64,000 bases of DNA from Favolaschia claudopus (Eukaryota; Basidiomycota; Agaricomycetes; Agaricales; Mycenaceae), in NCBI GenBank assembly GCA_037176885.1, contig JAWWNJ010000140.1:372001-436000 (forward strand). Direction: 5' to 3'. A program made the position numbers and the translations under genes. Positions 19,195-30,954 of the stretch are shown one piece after another; the stretch's first letter is position 1; the number at the start of each line of letters is the position of its first letter. Below the pieces are notes generated by a model, which was given only the letters and a program-made list of their open reading frames with translations, did no database searches and was not told where the DNA came from.

Positions 19195-21418
19195 CTATAC
19201 TGCGAAGTGGTTCGCTCGCCGCAACTTCCTGCTACACTCAGCATGCAAGAAGAGCAAACCCGACCGAAAAACATTGTCGTCTTGAGTTGAATCAGAGCCG
19301 GGCATACTCCATTCCAATCTTTCTGGTAATGTTCGCCACGCAATTGACCAGCAAATCTGGGGATAAGGAATGTAAGAATCTGAACAATATGTTGAATAGT
19401 GAAACGCATACGCTGAGGATAGGATCCAGATGTTGGTAGTCGTTTTCGGAAAACCGTTGAGTGATGTTAGCGATTTCGCTGACGACTTCGCGGTGCTTCT
19501 GACGAGATTCGGGCTGGGACAACGCAAATAAGCCGTACAACTCCGCGAGGGCCGCCAGAGATGTGATAAGACAGGTATTCAGCGTAGGGAGAGCCCCCTG
19601 GAGGACTGGAATACAAGAGACGTCCATTACCGCCGTGTTGAGGAAATTGACATGCGAATATATTTCCTCGATTAGACTCCAGTAGCGTTTAGTCCACGCC
19701 ACCGGTGTTGGTTGTCCTGAACAACAGGTAAGTTGACAGTCAAGTTGCGAGCTACCGCTGTGCTATTTGGGACCTACCGAAATCCCATCGTTTCCATGCT
19801 GCTGCCACGTGCCTACTATCGTGCAGAGATAGAATACTCTTAGCTCGAACGAAATTTATCTCCGTGTCAGCCCAGTGCAAGGTCTAAAACGAAAGAATAT
19901 GAGCCGATATACTGGGATGCAAGATCATGACCTGCCGATAACCGCCGAAATTTTTCAATCAACCTTGGATCGACAGCGGAGGGAAGTTTAAAGATCAGCC
20001 CGTACTGAATATCGAGGTAGATCATTTGAGAAAACGCTGCCCTCGCCTCATCAGAGACGCCGTGCGGAGCGAGGTACGAGATATCAAATGTTGGGCTCCA
20101 AACGTCAGCCAAGGGATGTTCCAATCCGAGGGCAACCGAATGTTGAGCGACTATGTTGCTCGCTGTACCCAGAAACTCTTGGGCGATGCGCATGTCTTCT
20201 TTCTGCGCAAAGTAAAGCGACAGCAAGGTGCACACCTGGAGACGAAGTAGAGGCTCCATTCCCCGACCGGAAGGACTCTCGAGCTTGCTGCAGACAAGAC
20301 GCTCAAGCTCGGCTTCCGTTGCGGCAGGAAGACCAAACGGAACCCATGTTTCGGGAGGAGAATTACTCTTCACGAGGTATCCCATCAGCTCACAAACGCT
20401 GACAAGAAGCGGGGCGACAATGAGTTCTGAGGAATCTCCAGCGGATATTGCTTCCCGTTTTGCGGCGGTAGTGCTTAGACCGTATTGCCAGCTATGCGCT
20501 AAGAAGAGATTTCGACTTAAGAAAAAATCAGAAATATAGCAGCAGTCTTGGGAAATGGATACCAACGTAGTGAAAGTGTCAGAGGGCTGCTCTTCTGATT
20601 GAACAGGGGACGAGAAATAGCCCGTCTCGAGGCTAGGCATAGCGAATATGCCTCCAGGGGGATCATTCGGTGAACACGAGCGGTATAGTGGGTCGCAGAT
20701 TGAGCTCAAGTCGGGCCAGGAAAGCAGCGGATTAAGGTCAAGCTGGCCGTCCGGATGTTCGGCTTGTAATTTGAGCTGTACTGGAGGAGGAGAGACTTGA
20801 GAGGTCGGAGTAGTGGGTCGCGAAGAGGACGAAGAGCTGGACGAGTCGGATGAAAATGGGTCCTCGGGTGGTGACCGTTTGATCGGTTTCGATTTACCCT
20901 TCGGTTTCTCCCGGTACCGACACTCGTCAGGTCGCATTGTTTTTGTGCATGTAATACAGGGAAGAGTCCCATCGCAGCGCTATTCATTGTTCGCTGGGTC
21001 AAGGACGGTCGAATGATCGTTGATAGCACTTACCCGTTTTCTCTGTCTGAAAATGTCGATTAACTCAGAGCTCACACTTTGGAAAACGTCAAATTCTTAC
21101 CGACAAGTAATCTGGAATGTTTTGTTAAATGGAAGAAATGAACATTGTAAAGTTGAACTTACGCATGCCCCTCCTTTTGGTAATTCTGACCGAAGCTGTC
21201 CAACAGTTTTCGGAACGTATGTGCAGATCACGGGCGTCCGAGTTCTCGTGCACGGACCACAAGGATCTCCCCCATCACAGCGCTAAGTTTTGCGATACTA
21301 CTGAGCAAGTGCGGTGAGTGCAAAATCCCGCGCTCACAAGTTTACGTCGACGGCACAAAGCGCATGTGGGAGTCTTGAATTTAGCAGGTTTTGGGGTAGA
21401 CATGGTTGTGTGGGGCAT
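19195..21418 (-). CDS. Transcription factor with two tandem Zn2Cys6 clusters and a fungal_trans-like domain
   Basis: Starts at ATG 21418 (MPHTTMSTPKPAK). Exon joins give CALCRRRKL + RCDGGDPCGPCTRTRTPVIC, a full Zn2Cys6 cluster. Through three short introns there follows a second complete cluster, CITCRQRKRRCDGTLPCITC then TKTMRPDEC. A basic and Ser-rich linker follows, then a long helical regulatory region (WQYGLSTTAAKREAI, LLRLQVCTLLSLYFAQKEDM, TEINFVRAKSILSLHD), ending at a TAG at 19195-19197. The family acts in the nucleus as transcriptional regulator. One join, near 19870-19920, is awkward: no GT donor in the right phase links KFRRLSA to TLHWADTEINF, so a GC donor or a small lesion must be assumed. 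Confidence 0.75.
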
Positions 21419-24400
21419 CGACAGAAAAGTCGGAAACTTGTTATATGCTAGCGAAAACAAATATTAGGAAACTGGGCGTTCGCTTGCGACGCAGGTGCCT
21501 GAGCGCCTCCGAGTAGTCCGTTGGTCGTTGACACATGGGAGATAGAGTCTCCATGTCTCAATCATTAGCCGAGCGCTGTCGTACGCATAGAAGCAGGAAA
21601 AAATACCTCCATTTGGCACATCAAGTTCTTGACCTGTGACTCAAATTTAAATTCGAGAGCTAGTCTGACGCACAGTCCGTCATTGTCCTAATGTGTCGTT
21701 GCTGCTTTTTCTGGTTCGATAAGTCAGGAAAGGAATCACAGAAAAAAATGAAAATGGATACGAACCTGTTAGAAACCGTCTGTTTTTTTTCGCTGGGCGG
21801 CTGGGTAGCATTGACATTCATTCCGGAGAGGACGGGATTTGCAATGGAACTACCAACCGGATGAAAACAGACCGGATAAGGAATCCGTCTGTACGACAGC
21901 ATTCATGCGTTCGCCGTACGACGTTGCAGGACGGCATCTCCGATGCCGTCGTCGCCTTGGTCTTGCACACAATCTGTCCAGGCATCAACATTGGCTACAT
22001 GAGCTATTTCGTACAGTTGCCAAAACACCAAGTTCGAATAGAACATGGAAATAGTAGTTGTGGTGATCCCTCGCAGTTTCAAAACGACGTATAATCGGAA
22101 GCTGTGCTCACCGTACTTATGGAACCCAAGTATACATCACCATCGCTTGCCTATCGCAGAATACAACTCGCCGAGCGTCTAATTGTGAAGCGGTCAATAA
22201 ATCTCCGGTGCCAGCTCGGGCCTGGCGGCCGAGGGGACCGTCAAGCAGCGTCAAGCAGAATGGAGGGTATTTCGCCGGTATTCGTTGGAGTCGGAGGTGT
22301 GTGTATGTAGCTGGCGAAAACAAGCGAAAATTATAACCATCGTTGCGTGGGCGGCAATGGGTGGCAAGGTTTCAAGTTTTGGGTCGCGGGAAGGTGGAAG
22401 ATTGGCGTGATGGATCCTCGCGAAGAAAGTAACCGATCAGTAGTCTAAATTTGGAAGCTGTCAATTCCCGGCACGTGGAAGGGAAATTTGAACTTTGAAA
22501 GCCCGACACCAGCCCGAACTGCCACCCTTTGAATGACTTAGTCAGACATGGTCAAGCACGGGTACTGTAGATTACTGGACGGATTAGTATTGACACTCAA
22601 AGTCACGTTTGCAAGGGTGGATTAGTGATTGTTTTCCTAAACATGAGTGACGTCGGCGGACTTGCTAGGAGAGCTCTGAGATTACCGCCGGCTACTACTA
22701 GAATCAGAATGAGGCAGGTGTAGATATTCCGCTCGGCGCTACTGAGAGTCACCCTAAAATCATGATCACAAAGGTGTGTGCACTGCAACTTGAACTTCTC
22801 GAAGTGTATAACATTTGACCCCATTTCAACTGAAGCCTCGAGCTTCTAGGATATCTGTTCATGTGCCTTCCGTGATTTGCCTATGCATCTATGAATAACA
22901 AACAATTAGGTTGACGATTTGCATTAACACACGAGTCCGGCGGCAAGATGCTGCGGTTATCATGGATTGTTCAGTTGAATTGAGGGTCACCTCCGAGGTG
23001 AAATGCTGCGGAGGCTAATTTGAGAATGCCCTCTTTCTTGACTCAATTGCCTTTGGGTCTCCCTCTTGAATATCATGTATTTTACATCATGGTTTTCAGT
23101 GACTTACTCGAGATTACACTTTTGGATTGTCGCGTTGCAAGTCTGAAAGATCGCCGTTGAGAGAAACAGAGAGACACGGAGGCCCCGATGATTACGAAAG
23201 GAGTTTCTTAGTTCTCTAATTCCATAAAGATATTCCGTTTTAGTTTACGTTCCACAGCATGATCATGATCAATATTCCGATAGCTTGACACTTTGCCACT
23301 GCTAATCATGCCGCAGAAGCCCGGGAAGTATTTTGGACTCACGAATACTGCGTTGTGGGGTCTTCAATTCTGGCGGCCGTTGTCTGGGAAAAACCCCAGA
23401 CTAAGCTGCGCTCGGAAGATCGGCGGCTACTTGAGTTGAGATGTTGAACCGAGCAAATGCCACAAGTTTCGGCAGGTTGAGTCCCGCTTGAGTAGTAGTA
23501 AGAACTGGGAATCAGCTATAGAGCTGACCAGACCCGAAGCCCATGCATCCCGAGCGAACGTGTCCGTTTTCTGACGGTTTCGATGGAAATGATAGTTTTC
23601 TCGTCAACTTGAAGTCTAGGGAAATCTAAAATAAAGATCCCAGTCCGATCTAGCTCAGTCAAAAAGGCCTCCCAAAGATCCGAGAGAAATTCGTTGAAAC
23701 CCGTGTGGGCCAGAATATATTTACCGATGGAGCGTACAGAATCCCGTAGCATCACACGACAGGCGCCAATTTTCAACATGCCGGCTCATACCGAAACCGG
23801 CATCCATGCAATGTTGTCGGATTTGATCGGAACATGGGCGTTCAATGAGGCGCCTAAATTCAACCTAAATTCGATGAAGAATGAAACCCTTTTCTATGGT
23901 AATGAATATGGTGAGGAACAAACCTGATAACATTAATCCTCTCTCGCAGCACAGTAAAAGCCAGTCATCTTGAATGAGTAATGCTTCAAGAACTCAGGCG
24001 GCCAGGCCGCATCAGTTTGAACTTGTCAAGACCATTGACATCTACGGCGTCTTCATGATCCAGTGCACAAGCTCGAAGAATATTCGCTGGGCCGGTTAGC
24101 CTACCGATATTGTCACCGGCGGAAAGTACCGACGTCGTAGGCACCGGGTAAAGAGAAGATCTATCCGGGTTTCAACATGATTTTCGGCAAAAGCCGTTCA
24201 ACTACTGCATACCGTATTCGGTCCGCAATGATCGGTGGAAGGTTTTCTAGTCTGTCAGTCAGTCGCGGAAAGTTTTTCGAACGAATTTTCAATGGAACAC
24301 CGGATCCTGTCTCCAATCCTCATGCGAAGATCGGGTGTTTCGCATACTGTAGAGAACTGAACATTTTTGCACAGGTAGTTTTCGGAATTTGTCGTCATGC

Positions 24401-25598
24401 AGGGAATTTAGTACTGAGTGTGCAAAGAATGAAGTGACCCACGACAGTATCATCCTCGCCTGCCGGATCCTCCACACAAGCATCACTGTCCCCACAAACT
24501 TCGGTACGACTTTGCGACGGCGCCATACTTACCCTCCTCCTCTTAGACACGTCCCCAGATGTCTTTTCGACCATACGAAATAAGTATCCCCACGACAGAC
24601 TTCCTCCTTGACCCGTCGAGAAAGAACCAATCCTTCCACGCCATGGTCCTGCCGTCTCTACCCCCTCCCCATCGCGTCTATCCTCTTCGGCCCCTGCGCC
24701 CCCCTCACCCGCATGTTCCCCCACCCTCCGCCATCTTACAATCCATGCGCACATTTACCACAGGCGCGAGGGCACAGTTTTGTTGCCGTCAGGAGCGAAC
24801 ATGTCCCGGATCTCTTTGGTGGCCCACGCCCGACGCGTCGCCGTGTCACGGCGTAATGAGAGGTCTGCAAGCTGCGAGGTGGCGTAGTTGTGGGCCCTAC
24901 GCTCTGTCAGGATGCACGCTAGATCAAGGTAGATGTTGGAGATTCGATGGGCTGATCATGCAGAGGGTGTCGCCCTCTAGGTTCACGCGGACAGAGGCCG
25001 GGTTTGTATTCTTCTTCTCGAACTTCTCCTTTGTTTCTTGGTGCTGTCCTTTCGTCGCCGTCGCTTTTGCTGTTGACGACCGAACGAACAAACGAACACA
25101 GTCTTTGTCGTTCGCCTCCTTCGCCTGCTCAAAAATTTGTTCGCTCTTGTGCTGAATTGACGAACTTAAGCCTTCAAGCCACCAGGGCCCCCACGAGACC
25201 CATTCCTCCCGGTAGTCGTACTACCACGACCAGAGCGTGTAGGGGTGCCATCCAGTCCTTACGAAAGAGCCTGAGGAGGAATTGCGATAGAAGAGGCTAA
25301 GTAGAGAGTATTTGAGAGCCGTGAGGCAAGCCACATGTGCCGAGTTGTCGAGTGTGTTGTGGTTGTAGACAGCCGCAGGTATCATGACTGATACAATGTA
25401 TGCCACAGGCTTCGGAGAGCTAAGGGCTCGGAGTTGAGCTGGGGCGAACAGTACATGGTAGTCGTAGTCAAAGAGAGACGTGACCGTGTTTTCTGTTGTT
25501 GGTATGACTCAAGAAAATTTTATTATGTAATAGTATTTGGTTAGTACAATACTACAACTCTATCTTATACACATCGCAATACGCAAAGAAAAACGTGT
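21419..25598. other. Gene-poor stretch of 4.2 kb
   Basis: No gene was recognised. Open frames here (for example minus 23516-23779 and plus 24177-24437) lack start context, splice partners and family resemblance. The pyrimidine-rich block at 24560-25150 encodes only Pro/Ser-rich frames. Decayed genes or promoter regions are possible. Confidence 0.35.
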
Positions 25599-28500
25599 CT
25601 ATAGACCATCGAGACCCCCTTCCCTTCGCACCACCTTTCGCGCCCTCAATCTGGCTAGGCTTTGCGCCCTCGCCCTCATCCACGCGTCTTCGGCATCCGA
25701 CCCGTCTCCATCGTACCCATTCGACTCGTGCTTCACTGTCGAGTGTCCGTGCGTCGGCGCAGAAGAGTAGCACTCCGATTGCGCCGGCCAACGTCCATGC
25801 TCAATCTCCCCATCATCCATCCAGAAACTAGGCCCATACGTCGACACCGAATGCGGGAAATGTATCTGCCCTTCCAACTCATCGCGCACGCTACACTCGT
25901 CATCGCCGTCGTCCGACCAGTACCCCACGTAATCTGCACAGTGTTCTGATAGCATTGTTGTCTCAGGCATTGGTTTCTTCGCGCATACCTCCTTGAATAC
26001 GAACGACGAATCGGACGACGAAACCACCGACGTCAATGACTGACGAGATGCCGCGGTTGCGTGAGCCTCAGGGTGAGAAGGCAAGCTCGGGAATTCCGCA
26101 AGATCCGAGCTCTTCACTGTCGCGTTTTGTTTCCCAGCGAACCCCGAATTTTCTTCGTTCTCCCGGATAACCCTTCTAGTGGTAGCAGAAGGCCTGTCGT
26201 GACGTTCCTGGGTTACCGCAATGACAATCTCACCTCCGGGCGAGGAGAGTGTTTGTGTAAGACGCCTGCTGCGCTCCGGTGCTGACTTCCCCGTCATCAC
26301 TCTCCCACCTTGCGGCGCCTGGAATCTTGCAAAAACACCCACACTTGTGGCGCTTCGTCCAGAGGAAACATCAGCAACATGCGACGGTGCATCCTCGATG
26401 GCAGAGCTTGCCGTCGTAGAAGATACGGAGCGCGGGATGGCACTAGAGGAAGTCCGCGACTGTGCGTCGAGCGCGGTCGAGGAAGAATTCAGATTGCGCG
26501 AAAGTGATTTCCCGAATGAACGCGAGAGGGTCCTCTGGCGTCCGGAATTGGATAGTGCCCGCACGAGTCGCTGTGCGTCCTTATCCTTTCCTGATCTCCC
26601 TACAAGCCTACCCGAGCGGTCATTCCCGATGGACGGCGATGGTACATGCACACCAGCTGCGGCGAGAATGCGAGAAACGGAGGCATGTCCGCGAGGGGTT
26701 TGCATGCGATGAGCATAGGTGCAACGAAGTGAAATGTCCGAGACGTCATCCGCTGGTCTATTTGAAATTGATGAGTCCCCACACAAAGCTATAGAACAGC
26801 TCGACAAAACTCGCCTGCACTCAAACACAAACTCTCCTCCCAGAAGCCTTACATCCCCTCCCCTTCCCCACATCGGCATCCCCGCTCGCAGCGCACGCAG
26901 TATCACCGCTCCAAGACCACTGACTATTCCATGTGTAACGTAGGACGCAGGTTCCGCATGCAGGTCGTTTTGGTTTTGCATCGCATCCGTTTCTTGGGCG
27001 GAGGGATCCAGCACGGACGACGCTGCTATCTGTGTACCGATGTAGGAGAGGCGCTGCTGGTTATGAGCATTGGTCTCCAGACTCCTAAATTCCCCTTCGG
27101 TCACCGCCATGTCCATCGACTTGACGAAACTCGGCACCGCAACGGCCGACCTGGGCGAAGCCGATTGACTAGTCGTTCCGCGAGGAGCATACCCCATCCC
27201 AAGCGTAGTGTATACACCCTCCGCCGGACAAGGATCCACGAAGATACGGATACTCGCGATGCCCTTGTGTCCGCATACCGTTTTCTCACTTTCCTTGACC
27301 ATGTTTTTTGGAGCGGAAGACGAACGTGGAGTTGAGCTGGGATCTTCGAGATCCCATGTCGAACCGTCTTCCCCACCCACACAGGAGTCGACGGTGGGGA
27401 AGCCGAACGACGCGAGGTATCGTGCAGCAAGTGTGTGCGAGCCAGGCGCAACGATAAGGAGATGCGTTTTACTGCCTCCAGCGCACTCGCTGGTCTGGTG
27501 GTCATCAGGAAACTCCTCGTCTGAAAGCCGAGCAGCCTGCTGCTTCAGCGAGGTCACCTACAGTGTCGTCCATTAGCGTTCATAGAACGAACAAAGAAAA
27601 TGCTGCCTACCTTCACTTCCGCACCACCAACATCCGACCCTGACCCCAGTCCAGACTGTAACCCAACCCCCCAACTCTTCCTAACGAAATCCAGATCCTG
27701 CAAATACCCAAACGTCACACTATCATTCGAAACACATTCATCTTCCTCTGTGTTGGCATCTGTATCATTGCTTGCCCGGCTCGGTGCCGATTCGGCGGGG
27801 GTGTCGGGTTTGAGAGTTAATTCGGGACACGGGAGAGACGGGAAGTATGGGAAGAGGGATGATTCGGAGAAGGACAGGTGAGTGGAAGGGGCGTTAGAGT
27901 TGAGCGTCGGCGGAGATGCAACGCTGATATTTGGCAGAATTGGAATCTCCGACACAGACGAATTGGGAACTGAAGATGAAGTTATATTTGCACGGTAGTT
28001 GGATGTCGTGATAGTTGTCGACGCTAATGGGGAAGAGATAGTAGAGGCATTTTCGTGATCTCGAGCCTTCGCGCTACCGTCGCAACTGGGGCAGTGAGTG
28101 ACATCGGCTTCATGCACCCCTTGAGCGAGGGCGACCATGTAGTCTTGACAATTGGCACACCAGAAGTGGCGCAGGAAAACGACGAGGGTACGACGTGCTG
28201 CATGATATTGGTTAGCATAATATGCTCTTCATTTCTGCTGCCACAAAAGACTTACCTACACATGTCTCAGTGTCAACATCATCGACTCCTTCTACCGCAA
28301 GATAGTCAGGCATAAAAAATTCTCTTCACCATTTAAACACGTACGAGACATGCCCAATAGTACGCCGAAGGGTACGCGCTCGCCATCCGGAGCGACAAGC
28401 GGGAGGCGCGCGGCATGGTTGAGGGCGGCGCGCGAAACGGGCGCTAGTGCGGGAAACGGTGCGGGTTTCGTCTTGACGGTTTTCGGATCGAGAGGGAACT

Positions 28501-29401
28501 CGCGTCCGGGATTGTTCCTCGAAAGCGAGGAAGAGTGACAGTCTGGCGTAGGGGGTACGGAACCTTTACGCGACACCAATATGGGTTTGGTGCAGGCCAC
28601 GGCGCTAACGGAAGATCGTCGTTCCACGATCCTGCTACTCCCGTTGCCATTGCGCGTTGATTCCATGGGCGATGTAGCAGAACAGAGAGGCGAGATAGAT
28701 GGAGACGTCAGGGCAGTCTCGTCTGAAACACGACCTGATGAGCTAGAAGAGGAGCGGGAGGATGCAGTGGAGATCGGCGAATTCGAATTCGACGAGATTT
28801 GGAGCGCGAGCGGGGGGACTCCGACACCCAGCCCGAAACTCCCGAGGTCTATACCAGACGAATCCGGCAGAAATTTCGAGAGGGCCGGGGGTATGAGCTT
28901 TGGAGAGGATATGGTGCGTTTCGAGATCGTGGAACCGATGGGGGAGGACGGTTTAGGTGCAGCAGCGTGAGGAAGCCGAAGACGCGTGAATCCTCGCCGT
29001 GATGGTAGAGGTGGTGCAGACGATGGTGAAGGAGAGTCTATACAGGTGTTGGCGCGACGGCGAGTGTAGTGTGGCTGACTTGCACTTCCGAACGAAGTGT
29101 TTGGAGAAGGCGATGGCGGTGAAGGTAAAGGATCGGGATACAGGGCAAATGATGTGCGCTTCGAATTGAGCAGACAAAAGACATCATTGTCGAGGACGGT
29201 CGCAGAGAAAAGGTCGCGGCTGAGATCCATGGGTTCAGTGCGCGTTTCCGCCAGCGCTGGATCAGGATATAGGAGGAAGGACGCGCGCCTCGAATTCACA
29301 GGCGCACAGTCAACAGACGGTGGACCTGAGAACGCCAGGAGCTCAGCATCGGGCTTCGGTGCTGGCTTGCGGCGAATTCTTGTTGGGGTGGTGGATGCCA
29401 T
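25599..29401 (-). CDS. AhpC/TSA_2 (thioredoxin-fold, peroxiredoxin-like) protein with long Ser-rich flanks, copy A
   Basis: Starts at ATG 29401 (MASTTPTRIRRKPAPKPDAE), a start matched by the paralogue at 48816. A disordered N-terminal region of about 350 residues leads to LPLVAPDGERVPFGVLLG. After an intron the fold core begins: RRTLVVFLRHFWCANCQDYM, with a CxxC in the active-site position. Further core pieces are LLIVAPGSHTLAARYLASFG, IRIFVDPCPAEGVYTTLGMG, YVTHGIVSGLGAVILRALRA, GGDVRLLGGEFVFE and, after a probable intron, RCTYAHRMQTPRGHASVSRI. A low-complexity insertion separates the CxxC region from the rest. The tail of over 300 residues is Ser/Arg-rich. Redox activity is inferred from fold and CxxC only; substrate unknown. 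Confidence 0.75.
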
Positions 29402-30954
29402 GCAACCAGCGATTTTGCCTTGGAGACCCCCGGGGAAGTGAGCGACCCACGTCAAGAAAGAGGGAGGGAGTAATCTGACCGTCCTGCCGTTTTCACACTA
29501 TCTTATAACATGCTTCGTTGGCGAGGTAAGTTGACTGCTCGTTTCAGCCGCATGTCTTCCCACAGCAAGCTGCTAATCCAGGTCATGTCGACGTTCGTGC
29601 TCGGTTTAGACCTGTTGCAAGCCCACAGGTTTTCTGTGTTGATTCCCACATTCGAATTGTCCAGAGCAGATTGAGGCAAGTAGAGATCTCGAGAATGATA
29701 GAGTGGTCGGAAATTTAGCGCTATTTAGCACTGGCATTTGAGCAATTTGCCTGGCGTCTGACTAAAAGACAGAGAACCGAACACTCCCGCACGTTGGGCA
29801 TGTTAGATTGGGGAGTCTTCATATTCAAAGCAAGCTGTGGCGTATCCTGTTTCGCAAACAGCCTTGAGCTTGAGCTTTGAATGGGAGAGAGAAGAAGGGA
29901 AGACTGAAAACCCTAACCCTAACGAAAGACGGAATCTTGCCTTTTTCGGATTCCCCGGGAACTTCCGGTCTCAGTTGCTTCAAAAATTGGACTGTCCAAT
30001 GACGCCGCTAATTGGCAGCGAACTTTAGGCACGATGCGTTCTTCCTGGACAAATTCATCATCGTCTTCATCTTTGCTCCCAAATCGTCGGGCTGCTTCGG
30101 GCTCTATGCCATATCCTGAGTCACTTGTATCGTTGCGAGACCCAGCTACGGCTTAGCGGCTACTAGCCTGCCAGTGAGTGCTACCGTATCTTATGCCAAT
30201 ACTGTCTCATGCGATGCATTGCCATTGCGAACGCAGATTATTCTATCCTATCAGACCTTCGGCCTTGCCATCATCGGGTCAAGTCAGCGTAGGCCACGTC
30301 GCGCTCCTTGAAGTCGGTCCTCGTTTCGTCCTTTTCATTTGGCCAGGACCGAACATATGTCAGGTCAGGCTGTTCGAAGGCTGTCGTCGCTCGTTGAGGT
30401 TGATAATGAACTCGCTGGTCACTCTAACTTTGTACTAACAGAGTCCCCGGCAAATTGACTCGCGACGGTGACCCTCAGGCTCAAGGACACAGTTTCGTTT
30501 ATGGTGGATGCATACTGCATGCTATCAAAATAAAACACTATTCTCGTCGTTACTTCCCCTTGTTCTTCCCTCTCCTCATTCGTCATTGACACCGAGTGCG
30601 AAATATTTGCCCGTCTCCTGCTCATGTGCACAGACCCCCCTCTCTCTGCGGCTCAACTCAGCGTAGGCTCAAGAATAATGAATCTCAAAATATGCAGGGC
30701 GGATTCCGGAAGGAGGCGAAACTGAGTACTGAGGCTCAGCTCGGTTTGGAGATTCTCTGCAGTCAATTCGCACGGCGCCGTCAAAAGGTTTGAATTACAA
30801 GCATTGCCCGTGATAGATAGATTCAGCATATCCGTTTTGAAGACCATGAACTTACTCCTTCTACGGCAGTCGAAGAGACGGGGGAAACTGAGATCATAAT
30901 CACTAACACTTACTTCCACCGGTGTATGAACGCTTTCCATACCCAACCAAAAGA
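29402..30954. other. Intergenic region
   Basis: About 1.5 kb without a recognised gene. It contains one copy (30267-30337) of a 70-bp sequence repeated at 34451-34518. The rest presumably holds the promoter of copy A and the 3' region of the P450. Confidence 0.4.
30267..30337 (+). repeat. About 70-bp direct repeat, copy 1, flanking the P450 gene
   Basis: GCCATCATCGGGTCAAGTCA through CCACGTCGCG and AAGTCGGTCCTCGTTTCGTC matches 34451-34518 with a few substitutions and a 4-5-base gap. Confidence 0.6.

Noticed and set aside
24559..25155. Plus-strand frame of 198 codons
   Set aside because: Pro/Ser/Cys-rich composition from a pyrimidine-rich tract, no domain, no matching neighbours.
29905..29925. 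Telomere-like CCCTAACCCTAAC
   Set aside because: Only about two repeat units, surrounded by unique sequence; too short to call an interstitial telomere.
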